Below, one piece after another: positions 7,515-14,158 of a stretch of 24,003 bases of DNA. Location of the stretch: IMG/VR virus record IMGVR_UViG_3300025732_002031, positions 1 to 24,003 of that record; one strand, written 5' to 3'. A program made the position numbers and the translations under genes. The DNA is from a virus. Positions within the stretch are counted from its first letter, which is position 1. Every line of letters begins with the position of its first letter. Under the pieces are notes generated by a model that worked only from the letters and a program-made list of their open reading frames with translations, was not told where the DNA came from and did no database searches.

Positions 7515-8392
7515 TTTTCCCCTCTCATGATGATTTTGACCAAGTTGCGGTTTATTCTGTGCCTGTAAAATGATGTTAAATGTCTTAATATAAAACTAGG
7601 TACTAACAAAGCCACTAGAGCATACAACCAAAAGTTTATAATTTTTAATACGTCTGGATCGTGCTTAACTGTCAGCCTTATCTCTTGCCAAAGTAAATGA
7701 GGAGCGCGGTTTTTTAGTTGGATGAAACCTTCGTTGAACCTTAAAGGTTGCCCTAAAAGCTCAAGCCAATTCATAAAAGGTGACTCTGTGTAATAAGACT
7801 TCTTTGTTCCGGTGTTTCCTCCTGGGTGGAACCTTGCCGCCACCACGTCCCACTTGAACATTGACCACCGCCACATTTTTAGGTATTGAGATACGATGTA
7901 AGGCATTTCTACAAAGATTTTGTTTGTACCTTCCACTTCCATCTTGCGGAAAGCCATCCCCGAAGGACAGCAGGACTGAGTTAAGATATTCTCATCGCGA
8001 CTCACTCCGATAGCTCCGGGATAGCCGTCGCGGAAGAAGTAAAAGTATCTACCGAGTACACCTATATCAGAGTCACCTGTATCAAACTGATGCACCACGT
8101 CCCCGGCGAAGCGTTTGTCTGTGAAAACATCGTCAGCGCAGAGATAGATTACATACTTGCCTTGAGCTTCTTTCATCAACTTGGCGAGGGTAAGACCTAT
8201 TCCCTCATTCTTCTCGTTGAGTATCAGTCGGACATCGTACAACCTTGCCACCTGTGCAGTAGCGTCTGTTGATCCGTCGTCTATGACCAGAACCTCTTTG
8301 TCTGGATAATTTTGTTCTAGCGCGGACTCTATGCTTTCGGCGAGAGTACGCTCGGAGTTATAGGCTGGTATGCAGATGGTTAGTTTTGGCAT
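7511..8392 (-). CDS. GT2 glycosyltransferase with C-terminal membrane anchor
   Basis: This 293-aa GT-A enzyme starts LTICIPAYNSERTLAESIES and has the nucleotide-binding DDGSTD at 38-43 and a CADD metal motif at 86-88. It has the acceptor-side segment PSGMAFRKMEV, and a hydrophobic C-terminal stretch (about 256-274) that would tether it to the inner face of the membrane. It transfers a sugar from an NDP donor, but specificity cannot be predicted. Its middle and C-terminal parts match the adjacent upstream GT (8380-9306) in order and motif, so the two look like tandem paralogues. It overlaps both neighbours, by 13 bases upstream and by ATGA with the dehydratase. Confidence 0.92.
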   Translation of the reverse strand: MPKLTICIPAYNSERTLAESIESALEQNYPDKEVLVIDDGSTDATAQVARLYDVRLILNEKNEGIGLTLAKLMKEAQGKYVIYLCADDVFTDKRFAGDVVHQFDTGDSDIGVLGRYFYFFRDGYPGAIGVSRDENILTQSCCPSGMAFRKMEVEGTNKIFVEMPYIVSQYLKMWRWSMFKWDVVAARFHPGGNTGTKKSYYTESPFMNWLELLGQPLRFNEGFIQLKNRAPHLLWQEIRLTVKHDPDVLKIINFWLYALVALLVPSFILRHLTSFYRHRINRNLVKIIMRGEK

Positions 8393-9306
8393 TTTCTTTT
8401 CACTTCTCTAGTCGTCCATCGGCCCCACGTCTTGCGGTAAATATCGGGGATATTCCTTAATATCCTTCGCGGTGTTAAAATGGCGAGTAAAGCAAAAAAT
8501 ATAAAAGCCGGATTGATTAAGTTTAAAGGACGTAAGCGGATAAAATTCCACACCTCTTTTAAAACCGCTTCCATCGTGAAGTAGTTTTTTATTTGTAAAA
8601 TGGATGTGTAGTCTTTGAGTAAGGCATACCCTCCAACCTTAGACCATTCCTCTACCGGCGAAGAAGTCCATCTCTTTAGGTAGTAATCTTTACTGCGGGA
8701 AATGCTCTGGTGTATACGAACAGCCACGGTGTCGTATCTTAGAATATCGTAACCCCATTCCAAGCAAACCTCGCTTACCAAACTAGAAACTTCCACAAAC
8801 ATACGATTGGTTAATTCTTTCCCATAGATTGCTTCCCGGCGAAACGCTAGACCCGAAGGGTTATTAGCAAGCTCCATAACATCATCCCCTCTCCACGCTC
8901 TTACCGGACGCTTATCCCCGTCGATAAACTGATGGTAGTATCTTGATATATGCCCCAAAGAAGGAACGTGATTAAATAAATCAACAATGTCTTGGATTAC
9001 GTTTCGGTCTAAAAAGTAGTCGTCCGCGCAGAGGAGAATAATAATCTCCCCCTTCGCATAGCTGATCGCCTTGTTGAATGACCCCCCTGTTCCTGATGGA
9101 GTTTCGCTTCGGTAATATTTAAACTTTGGCTCTTTCTCCCCATACCAAGTTAGGTTCTTATACTTCGGCGTTTCGTCTGTGGAAGCATCGTCTAAGAAAA
9201 TTACTTCTACGTTCTGATACGTCTGTAACAATGATGTGGTGATTGCGTCTATCGCAAATTGAGACTGATTGAAACACGGAATACACACGGAAACTAGCGG
9301 TTGCAT
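8380..9306 (-). CDS. GT2 glycosyltransferase, paralogue of its neighbour
   Basis: This 308-aa GT-A enzyme begins MQPLVSVCIPCFNQSQ and has DDASTD at 39-44, CADD at 93-96, then NPSGLAFRREAI and a FVEVSSLVSEV segment parallel to those of the 7511-8392 protein. A C-terminal hydrophobic stretch (NPAFIFFALLAIL) may anchor it. The frame is open for another 40 codons upstream to an ATG at 9426, but those residues do not belong to the fold. They lie inside the preceding gene, whereas the ATG at 9306 starts the canonical N-terminal strand and has a GGGGGA ribosome site about ten bases away. I therefore use 9306. It overlaps the preceding GT gene by 13 bases. Confidence 0.9.
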   Translation of the reverse strand: MQPLVSVCIPCFNQSQFAIDAITTSLLQTYQNVEVIFLDDASTDETPKYKNLTWYGEKEPKFKYYRSETPSGTGGSFNKAISYAKGEIIILLCADDYFLDRNVIQDIVDLFNHVPSLGHISRYYHQFIDGDKRPVRAWRGDDVMELANNPSGLAFRREAIYGKELTNRMFVEVSSLVSEVCLEWGYDILRYDTVAVRIHQSISRSKDYYLKRWTSSPVEEWSKVGGYALLKDYTSILQIKNYFTMEAVLKEVWNFIRLRPLNLINPAFIFFALLAILTPRRILRNIPDIYRKTWGRWTTREVKRKCQN

Positions 9307-10001
9307 ATATAAATGATCCCCCTTAAAAAGATAATCCCCATCACACACGCGAATAGGATAGGATGTTGTAAAATTTTTCTCCACTTTCCCTTTTCCAAGA
9401 ACACTCCAAAACACCGCCACTTCCAATCTAAAATCTTGTCTGTCGGGTTTCTCTGCACATACCTTTTCATACTCTTAGAGTAGTAGGCCTTTTTACGGAA
9501 GTATTCAATGAAACCTATGTCGTCGTGGTGATATAAAGGATAACTTGAAGTTACTCTTGGCCCTAAAATCCTATTACCCCAATCCGAATCCTCGGGGCCT
9601 CGAAGATTAGTATCAAACTTGGGGCATAACCTTTTCTTAACGAACCTCGGCACGTCCACCGCTGTACCTGTATAGAACTCCCTCTCATACGCCCGAACTT
9701 TCCCGAAGAAACTCTTGGCGACAATAATCTCAGGTATATAAACCGAACCATAACCCATCTGACAAAGAGAAACACATTCCTCGATTAACTTGGGATGAAC
9801 GCTCTGGTCGGAGTCTAGGATTAAAAACAATTCCCCTTTTGCTTCGGCGATCCCCATGTTCCTCTGTTCGCTTCTTTCATACCCGCGGTCGATTACCAAA
9901 AGCTCCACGTCCTTATATGTGGAGTTTCTAATTGACTCCACTAAGGTCGTTATGATTCTTCCGTGATTAGGTACGATTACGCTAACAAGCATTGAACCCA
10001 T
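9294..10001 (-). CDS. GT2 glycosyltransferase, short form
   Basis: This 235-aa GT-A enzyme starts LVSVIVPNHGR, with DRGYERS in place of the usual DDGS loop, then RNMGIAEAKGE and the DxD motif as ILDSDQS (D63, D65). The catalytic-base region is GPEDSDWGNRIL (about 135-146). A hydrophobic C-terminus (LFACVMGIIFLRG) suggests membrane attachment. The changed DDGS loop sets it apart from the other three GTs. Two ATGs, at 10001 and at codon 4, are both possible. The gene overlaps the mutase-like flavoprotein by 20 bases, and neither start has a strong ribosome site, so translational coupling is likely. Confidence 0.88.
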   Translation of the reverse strand: MGSMLVSVIVPNHGRIITTLVESIRNSTYKDVELLVIDRGYERSEQRNMGIAEAKGELFLILDSDQSVHPKLIEECVSLCQMGYGSVYIPEIIVAKSFFGKVRAYEREFYTGTAVDVPRFVKKRLCPKFDTNLRGPEDSDWGNRILGPRVTSSYPLYHHDDIGFIEYFRKKAYYSKSMKRYVQRNPTDKILDWKWRCFGVFLEKGKWRKILQHPILFACVMGIIFLRGIIYICNR

Positions 10002-11106
10002 CCATTATTGATTCGGACATTCCCTGAAATTTCCATTTACCATATCTCCCTGTCGAGATAACTCCCTGCGTAGCCAAAGACTGCAGATAAACTTCTCTCT
10101 CCTCCGGCGTTCTGTTCCAAGTGTACGCGCAACGAACCCAGGTCGGGTCTACCACTCTAACCTCATCAATAAATCTCCAAGACTGTAACTCGGAAACAAC
10201 CTCTGCACACATAGAGTCAATGGGGAGATCGGCATACTCTAAATTCCTAATTGCTATCTCTGCGGACACAGAAACCATCCCTTCTGGAGCTTTCTTCTTA
10301 TTGACGTTCGTGTAAAACCCTAATCGGTAAAAACCTGATTGAGAAAAAGGAACGTATAACCAATGTTCATCCGGGTAATTAACCCCTCTTTCCGCGCCGA
10401 TGTTGATAACCAAAACCGAGGAATAGGGTAATTCATACTTATTCTGCCCGCATAGCTTGAGCAACTGATCGAGTGGGATAGTGGAGATCAGCTTGTCGTA
10501 CTTAACCACTTCCCCATCGGCAAAGACTACCATCTTTTCATCTAGGGCGACCTTAATCGCTCGCTTCTTATAATTAATCATGCACTTCTCAGCCATCTTA
10601 TTAACCAACTCGGTTAAACCATTCACTGGATCGTGGAATCTTGAAACAAAACCTACCCCACCGGCCGGGGGAGTCTTATAAGAGTCAAACTGAACGATAC
10701 TGTCGTACAAGCCTGCTGTGTATCTCTCGTTGAAAGGATAGAAAAACATATTACATTCAGCTTGACTAAACTTCTTTGAGAGCCAGTCTTTAAAGTACCC
10801 AGGAGTGGAAACCGACTCTTTCTGCGTGAAGGTCTGGATAGGGTAAGGGAAGATTTTGTTATAGTAAATTCCCGCCTTTCGATCGTAAGAATTAAGCTCG
10901 ACCAACCCCCGGATAAACTCCATCGCTTTCTGAGTCTTTTCATTCTCAAATATCCAATGCCCCCCGCCTGTTGAAAAGTCGAACCCGTATTTCTTATAAG
11001 ACCGGCAAATCCCCCCGGCGTGTTCTGTGGCCTCGTAGATAGGGATGTCTGTTCCGTAACCTGCCGCCAACCCTGTAAAACCTGCTCCTAGAATAATAGT
11101 TTTCAT
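9982..11106 (-). CDS. FAD-dependent UDP-galactopyranose mutase-like protein
   Basis: This 374-aa flavoprotein has the dinucleotide-binding loop ILGAGFTGLAAG at 5-16, the ribose-binding acidic residue and second glycine motif in EATEHAGGICRS, and FSTGGGHWIF near 50. A FPYPIQ segment and the C-terminal GRYGKWKFQGM are both seen in UDP-galactopyranose mutases and in related amine-oxidase-like proteins of polysaccharide loci. A true mutase converts UDP-galactopyranose to UDP-galactofuranose using reduced FAD. Overall similarity is to the broader mutase / protoporphyrinogen-oxidase-like group, so the reaction is not certain. It is the first gene of the glycan cassette. It begins right after the phosphoesterase stop, and the last codons of that gene supply its GGAG ribosome site. 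Confidence 0.85.
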   Translation of the reverse strand: MKTIILGAGFTGLAAGYGTDIPIYEATEHAGGICRSYKKYGFDFSTGGGHWIFENEKTQKAMEFIRGLVELNSYDRKAGIYYNKIFPYPIQTFTQKESVSTPGYFKDWLSKKFSQAECNMFFYPFNERYTAGLYDSIVQFDSYKTPPAGGVGFVSRFHDPVNGLTELVNKMAEKCMINYKKRAIKVALDEKMVVFADGEVVKYDKLISTIPLDQLLKLCGQNKYELPYSSVLVINIGAERGVNYPDEHWLYVPFSQSGFYRLGFYTNVNKKKAPEGMVSVSAEIAIRNLEYADLPIDSMCAEVVSELQSWRFIDEVRVVDPTWVRCAYTWNRTPEEREVYLQSLATQGVISTGRYGKWKFQGMSESIMDGFNAC

Positions 11107-12018
11107 TTAATGCTCCGAATAATTACAGGCGTGAAACTCTATGTGTAACCATCTTTTTTCTTCACGATGGTATTTCCTGCCTATTTCTGGTGTTATTAAG
11201 TGCGTTTCTTTTCTCGGTGTGATGTGAAACTCAATATTCCCTAAAGCGTTTGGAGGAAGGTTAGAATCTGCCACATAAGACCTTTGCTCATTAACATACC
11301 CTTTTAGAAAACCACCAGTCCTAGCACAATGCTTGACTCTCTGTAAAACTGTGGGACTTCCTTTCCTCGCGTCTGTTACCCCTAACTCTGTCACTTGGAT
11401 ATGGTTTATGCGGTGATCGTGGCCCTGTAATATTATGTCTGCGTTTGTCGTATGAGCCATATTCTCTAACTTTGAAACACTCGAGCTTGACCTTCTCCCC
11501 CCACCTTCCCCGTGGTGATAACAAAGCACCATCTGATGAGCGTGATGCTTGTCGTATCTAAAACGAATAATTACGAAACACTTAACACCTAAATAAGTTG
11601 TATTAAGCTCCTTACACATCATTTGTGTTGTAGTAATCCCTGAGTGCATAGCCTGAAAGTAATGGTTCCCCTCGCAAAGACCGATCAGCCGACCTTTCAT
11701 AAAAGAAATCTCTTTAGCGAATCTCATAGCTCTTTGAATATAGAAATCATTTAAGTTTGCTTCGGTGCTGTCGTGCCGATGGGCTGCATAAAAGGCGTGT
11801 CTTTCGGACGTACTTAATTCGTCCATGTAATCCCCACCACCTATAAAGTAAGCGGACTTATCATTCTTGTACCTATCAATAAATTTATGCCAGACCTTCT
11901 CGGCGTGGAGAGGGGCAAATCGGTGAATATCGCTGAAAGGGACAATCTTAAACTTATCCCCGTAGTGCTTAAAAGGTATTTCGTACTCGTGAACCTTAAA
12001 AAATCCTGTCGTCTTAAT
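11107..12018 (-). CDS. calcineurin-like metallophosphoesterase, ATT start
   Basis: This 303-aa protein has all five metal-binding blocks in order: SDIH (D30, H32), GGGDYMD (D63), CEGNHY (N118, H119), CYHHGEGGG (H168/H169) and GHDH (199-202). Such enzymes hydrolyse phosphate mono- or diesters with two metal ions. The first ATG in frame is at 11826, which would remove the first block and split the second. Between that ATG and the upstream in-frame stop there is no ATG, GTG, TTG or CTG. An ATT at 12018 lies six bases after a perfect GAGGAG, so I take it as the start. The long Ser-rich insert after the fourth block is unusual. It could act on DNA, RNA, nucleotides or a sugar phosphate. Confidence 0.88.
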   Translation of the reverse strand: MKTTGFFKVHEYEIPFKHYGDKFKIVPFSDIHRFAPLHAEKVWHKFIDRYKNDKSAYFIGGGDYMDELSTSERHAFYAAHRHDSTEANLNDFYIQRAMRFAKEISFMKGRLIGLCEGNHYFQAMHSGITTTQMMCKELNTTYLGVKCFVIIRFRYDKHHAHQMVLCYHHGEGGGRRSSSSVSKLENMAHTTNADIILQGHDHRINHIQVTELGVTDARKGSPTVLQRVKHCARTGGFLKGYVNEQRSYVADSNLPPNALGNIEFHITPRKETHLITPEIGRKYHREEKRWLHIEFHACNYSEH

Positions 12019-12024
12019 CTACTT

Positions 12025-12030
12025 CTCCTC
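12025..12030 (-). promoter_or_regulatory. ribosome binding site deciding the ATT start
   Basis: GAGGAG on the minus strand overlaps the TGA stop of the 61-aa gene and stands six bases before ATT at 12018-12016. It is one of the better ribosome sites in the operon and has no other start codon at a usable distance, which supports initiation at ATT. Confidence 0.7.
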
Positions 12031-12214
12031 AATGTAACAAATTCTCAGCTGCTTTTTGACGTTGATGGTTTTCTAACAAGATGATCGCGGCCTCACAATG
12101 CTTCTTAGTCTTTTCAAAATCCCCACACTCGCTTAGGCTGGAATACTTCCTACCGTTTATCTTCTTTAGGGCCTCGCGTTCGGCTTTTTCTAAGATTTCT
12201 ATGGCTTTATACAT
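12029..12214 (-). CDS. small helical protein, 61 aa
   Basis: I do not recognise this protein. It is highly charged and Ala/Glu/Lys-rich, probably two helices, with two cysteines (C30, C40) and a basic end. It starts from ATG with GGTGAGGG a few bases before it, a site formed by the last codons of the gene upstream (8-base overlap). Its stop overlaps the ribosome site of the phosphoesterase. It is part of the early operon, with no visible enzymatic motif. Confidence 0.7.
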   Translation of the reverse strand: MYKAIEILEKAEREALKKINGRKYSSLSECGDFEKTKKHCEAAIILLENHQRQKAAENLLH

Positions 12215-12584
12215 TTTCCCTCACCTGCTTGGCTCCGAATTTGGAACAGATGGCTTTGGCTAAATCTCTAGGATTGTCAATACCATCTTGCATTTTTTCT
12301 TTCATAGAGCCATCATCATAGCTAAAGTCTACATAATGAAAACTGCTAAGTAACTTATAAACCACCTCCTCACTCAACGGCTCTAGGTCGGTGGGCTTGG
12401 CTTCCCCCCTGTTCAGAGAGGCTAGGTGGGCGTGGAGGTGTATTTTTACCTTCTCTTTTGTTTTGTTTGGGCAAAATTCTTCGCACATACAATTAAAATC
12501 ATTTCCCGTGTGCCCATTCGCTAACTTTCTATAAAATTCGTGAATTGTTTCTACCAATTCATTCAACTCTCTAGGCTCCTTCAT
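12207..12584 (-). CDS. hypothetical protein, 125 aa
   Basis: I do not recognise this protein. It has an N-terminal helix (ELNELVETIHEFYRKL) and a Cys pair in FNCMCEEFCPN that might bind metal with nearby His residues (HLHAHL). The C-terminal half is acidic then helical. AAGGA stands five bases before the ATG, and the ATG overlaps the stop of the 46-aa gene as ATGA. The ordered Cys and His suggest a small metal site, but this is a guess. Confidence 0.7.
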   Translation of the reverse strand: MKEPRELNELVETIHEFYRKLANGHTGNDFNCMCEEFCPNKTKEKVKIHLHAHLASLNRGEAKPTDLEPLSEEVVYKLLSSFHYVDFSYDDGSMKEKMQDGIDNPRDLAKAICSKFGAKQVRENV

Positions 12585-12721
12585 TTGGTTCCTTTTGTCT
12601 TGGGGTTCGTTCTCTTAAACTTCATTTTTTGCAATTTCTCCCATACCGATTTCTTAACCTTTGTTGCTTCATCAACCCATATAAAAACCCTACCCTTCAT
12701 TGGGAGCCTCGGCTTGATCAT
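12581..12721 (-). CDS. small basic protein, 46 aa
   Basis: This gene falls in a 130-base interval between two longer genes. The product begins MIKPRLPMKGRVFIWVDEAT and continues as a Lys-rich helix ending KTKGTK. It is linked by ATGA at both ends: its start to the stop of the 77-aa gene and its stop to the start of the 125-aa gene. The strong positive charge fits nucleic-acid binding. No family is recognised. Confidence 0.65.
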   Translation of the reverse strand: MIKPRLPMKGRVFIWVDEATKVKKSVWEKLQKMKFKRTNPKTKGTK

Positions 12722-12951
12722 GGTTTTAAGCAGCCCATAATGCCCTTTTCGAGCCTGTCATAAAATTTCTTTTTGCTATCCGCACGAAGAAAATAATCTA
12801 AATCACCGTCATTAATAAACGCTCTAATTTCCTGTCTTACGGCATTTTTAATCAGCTTCTTCCCCTCATCGGAGCCTAAAAACCTATCGGCTTCTTCAAG
12901 GATTAACGCCCTCTGCTTCTTAATCATCAAAGCCTCTGTTAAATGGCTCAT
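12718..12951 (-). CDS. hypothetical helical protein, 77 aa
   Basis: I do not recognise this protein. It is predicted to be all-helical and highly charged (IKKQRALILEEADRFLG), with no membrane or cofactor motif. The ATG has AAGGAAGTGAGGG upstream, a good ribosome site, and the gene ends in an ATGA overlap with the 46-aa gene. A 34-base gap separates it from the 44-aa membrane protein gene upstream. Confidence 0.7.
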   Translation of the reverse strand: MSHLTEALMIKKQRALILEEADRFLGSDEGKKLIKNAVRQEIRAFINDGDLDYFLRADSKKKFYDRLEKGIMGCLKP

Positions 12952-12985
12952 CCCTCACTTCCTTTCTCGGCTATGCCGGTGGGTG

Positions 12986-13120
12986 CTACAAAAGTATCCC
13001 AATTAAAAGCCCTATTAGAAAACAGGCACACATCGCAACAATCAAGTGCCCAGAACAAAACAAATGCTTATCTGCATATTCTTTGGCGCAATCACAAACA
13101 TCATATTCCCCTAACTTCAT
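12986..13120 (-). CDS. small single-pass membrane protein, 44 aa
   Basis: The product begins MKLGEYDVCDCAKEYADK and ends with one long hydrophobic helix (HLIVAMCACFLIGLLIGILL) at the very C-terminus. The start is well supported by GAGGTGAG two bases before the ATG. The N-terminal part has a Cys-x-Cys. A tail-anchored helix with a small polar head is seen in phage holin- or antiholin-like and inner-membrane accessory peptides, but nothing specific can be claimed. It is the first gene after the structured non-coding region, whose last direct repeat runs into this ribosome site. Confidence 0.7.
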   Translation of the reverse strand: MKLGEYDVCDCAKEYADKHLFCSGHLIVAMCACFLIGLLIGILL

Positions 13121-13128
13121 CTCTCACC

Positions 13129-13143
13129 TCAATTTATTGGCTG
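13129..13143 (-). repeat. direct repeat copy A (15 bases)
   Basis: On the minus strand this reads CAGCCAATAAATTGA and is identical to copy B at 13287-13301. It stands at the 3' side of structured unit 1 and runs straight into the ribosome site of the 44-aa gene. Confidence 0.85.
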
Positions 13144-13286
13144 GGATGGTGGCTGATTAGGCTCTTATTTGTGCGTTGGACTCTAGATATCAACCTGTTG
13201 TCCTTATCCGCTAACGCCAAACTTCAACTAGCTCCCGACTGTTAAATCGGTAAGGGGCTTTCAACCCTCGGTAGCGAACCATCCCA
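13142..13286 (-). ncRNA. structured RNA-like cassette 1 (145 bases)
   Basis: The ends TGGGATGGT (13142-13150) and ACCATCCCA (13278-13286) form a perfect 9-bp closing stem. Inside are a long arm closed by GCGTT/AACGC (13173-13177 with 13213-13217), a hairpin CCGA/TCGG (13235-13238 with 13247-13250) and a hairpin AGGG/CCCT (13253-13256 with 13265-13268). The arm order resembles a cloverleaf, and one loop contains CTGTTAA as in tRNA-Asn, but arm lengths and T-loop do not fit a tRNA on either strand. Strand is assumed from the operon. No known RNA family is recognised. Confidence 0.5.
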
Positions 13287-13301
13287 TCAATTTATTGGCT
13301 G
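13287..13301 (-). repeat. direct repeat copy B (15 bases)
   Basis: This is identical to copy A at 13129-13143, 158 bases away. Part of it is the 3' arm of the unit 2 closing stem on the minus strand, so unit 1 is bracketed by the two copies, as if a segment had been duplicated. Confidence 0.85.
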
Positions 13302-13407
13302 TTGGCATTGGTATGCGACTAGGTCGGCTATTTTAAGTTAAGAACGTTACTTAACCCTCAAGTCTGTTACAGGTCACCTAACGGGACACCATATCCCACA
13401 ACAGCCA
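13296..13407 (-). ncRNA. structured RNA-like cassette 2 (112 bases)
   Basis: The closing stem is TGGCTGTTG (13296-13304) with CAACAGCCA (13399-13407), 9 bp perfect. Internal hairpins are CGAC/GTCG (13316-13319 with 13323-13326), GTTAAG/CTTAAC with a 7-base loop (13337-13342 with 13350-13355) and GGGA/TCCC (13383-13386 with 13394-13397). It is separated from unit 1 by nine bases and from unit 3 by six. No coding frame or ribosome site was found in it. Confidence 0.5.
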
Positions 13408-13413
13408 TATCAC

Positions 13414-13505
13414 TTCGGGTTAGGTATTGCTTCCCGCAATCGTCATTAGGTTTGGTGAGTAATCTCAAACTGCCAAACTTTCTTTGACACTTGAACTAAC
13501 CCGAA
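13414..13505 (-). ncRNA. structured RNA-like cassette 3 (92 bases)
   Basis: This is the most regular of the three. The closing stem is TTCGGGTTAG (13414-13423) with CTAACCCGAA (13496-13505), 10 bp perfect. Three hairpins give a true cloverleaf outline: ATTGC/GCAAT (13426-13430 with 13436-13440), GTTT..GAG/CTC-AAAC (13450-13470) and TGCCAAA/TTTGACA (13471-13477 with 13483-13489, one G-T). It lacks tRNA D- and T-loop consensus bases. The stem starts only three bases after the stop codon of the 100-aa gene. Confidence 0.55.
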
Positions 13506-13508
13506 TAT

Positions 13509-13811
13509 CTATTTCCCCAAGATTACCTTAGTTTCATTACACCATCGCCTAACTTCATCCCAAACTTCACACTTCGCTTTTCTCACGGCTTCGTCGAGTT
13601 CGGATTGGGTGTGCATAGCAATTTTTATATCACGAAAAACATCTGGCTTGACCTCCCCCTCCACAGGCTTCTCGAGTTCTTCGACAAATCTTAACAACCT
13701 TGAGCTAATAATGGCGTGTATACAATCAACCACCTCCATTGAAACAGCGAATACCTGTTTCTCGTTTTTTAATCTTTCTTTTACCGACTCCTTAGCGTGT
13801 TGTAGACTCAT
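13509..13811 (-). CDS. hypothetical helical protein, 100 aa
   Basis: I do not recognise this protein. It is helical with alternating charge and three cysteines (VDCIH, KAKCEVW, RRWCNE), with no membrane segment. The ATG overlaps the stop of the NinG-like gene as ATGA. The stop is followed three bases later by the closing stem of structured unit 3, so ribosomes finishing this gene would reach the start of that RNA structure. Confidence 0.7.
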   Translation of the reverse strand: MSLQHAKESVKERLKNEKQVFAVSMEVVDCIHAIISSRLLRFVEELEKPVEGEVKPDVFRDIKIAMHTQSELDEAVRKAKCEVWDEVRRWCNETKVILGK

Positions 13812-14158
13812 CTTATCCCCTCCAGATTTTTAAGTAACTCTTGCATTTCTTCTATCGTCCATTTCTTTATAGACCCGGCCCTATTCTTTAGCGGCGTATA
13901 GTCTGCCCCCAACCACTCCTTCACAAAGTCCCCGAATAATGTTGGGTTCTGATGCGCCCAAAAGTGACATCCAGCACACAAACAAAGCAGGTTCTTTAAA
14001 TCCCACCGCACAGCCCGATTCGCCCTTGAGAAAATGTGACAGCATTGAAGCAACGAATAAGTTGTATTCCCACACCGCAGACACGATCCCTGACTCCTGA
14101 TTATGCGCGAACACTCGCGGTCTAGCTTATGGGTTAGGCTTTTCTTAGTGGGTTTCAC
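13808..14158 (-). CDS. NinG/HNH-like phage nuclease
   Basis: This 116-aa protein has a zinc pair in SCLRCGN (C26, C29), the conserved CCHIFSRANRAVRWDLKN (H41, N56) and a second pair with His in CAGCHFWAH (C61, C64, H65, H69). The H..R...VRWD..N....C..CH layout is that of the NinG (Rap)-like branch of HNH nucleases, which cut branched DNA during phage recombination, and more broadly of HNH enzymes. The N-terminal basic helix (THKLDRECSRIIR) also fits NinG. It is flanked by ATGA overlaps on both sides. Its place beside other recombination/replication genes supports a housekeeping role rather than homing. Confidence 0.8.
   Translation of the reverse strand: MKPTKKSLTHKLDRECSRIIRSQGSCLRCGNTTYSLLQCCHIFSRANRAVRWDLKNLLCLCAGCHFWAHQNPTLFGDFVKEWLGADYTPLKNRAGSIKKWTIEEMQELLKNLEGIR

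Noticed and set aside
9307-9426. 40-codon N-terminal extension of the GT2 gene
   Set aside because: It lies inside the preceding GT gene, adds residues before the canonical first strand and has no better ribosome site than the ATG at 9306.
11107-11826. 239-aa phosphoesterase from the internal ATG
   Set aside because: It would lose the SDIH block and the Asp of GGGD, both needed for metal binding, while the upstream frame keeps them intact.
12943-13245. 100-codon open frame on the plus strand
   Set aside because: It has no suitable ribosome site, runs across the well-supported 44-aa gene and into the structured region, and its product has no coding-like pattern.
13142-13505. tRNA genes in the structured region
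   Set aside because: A CTGTTAA loop and cloverleaf outlines are suggestive, but arm lengths, D-loop GG and T-loop consensus are absent on both strands and the closing stems are 9-10 bp.
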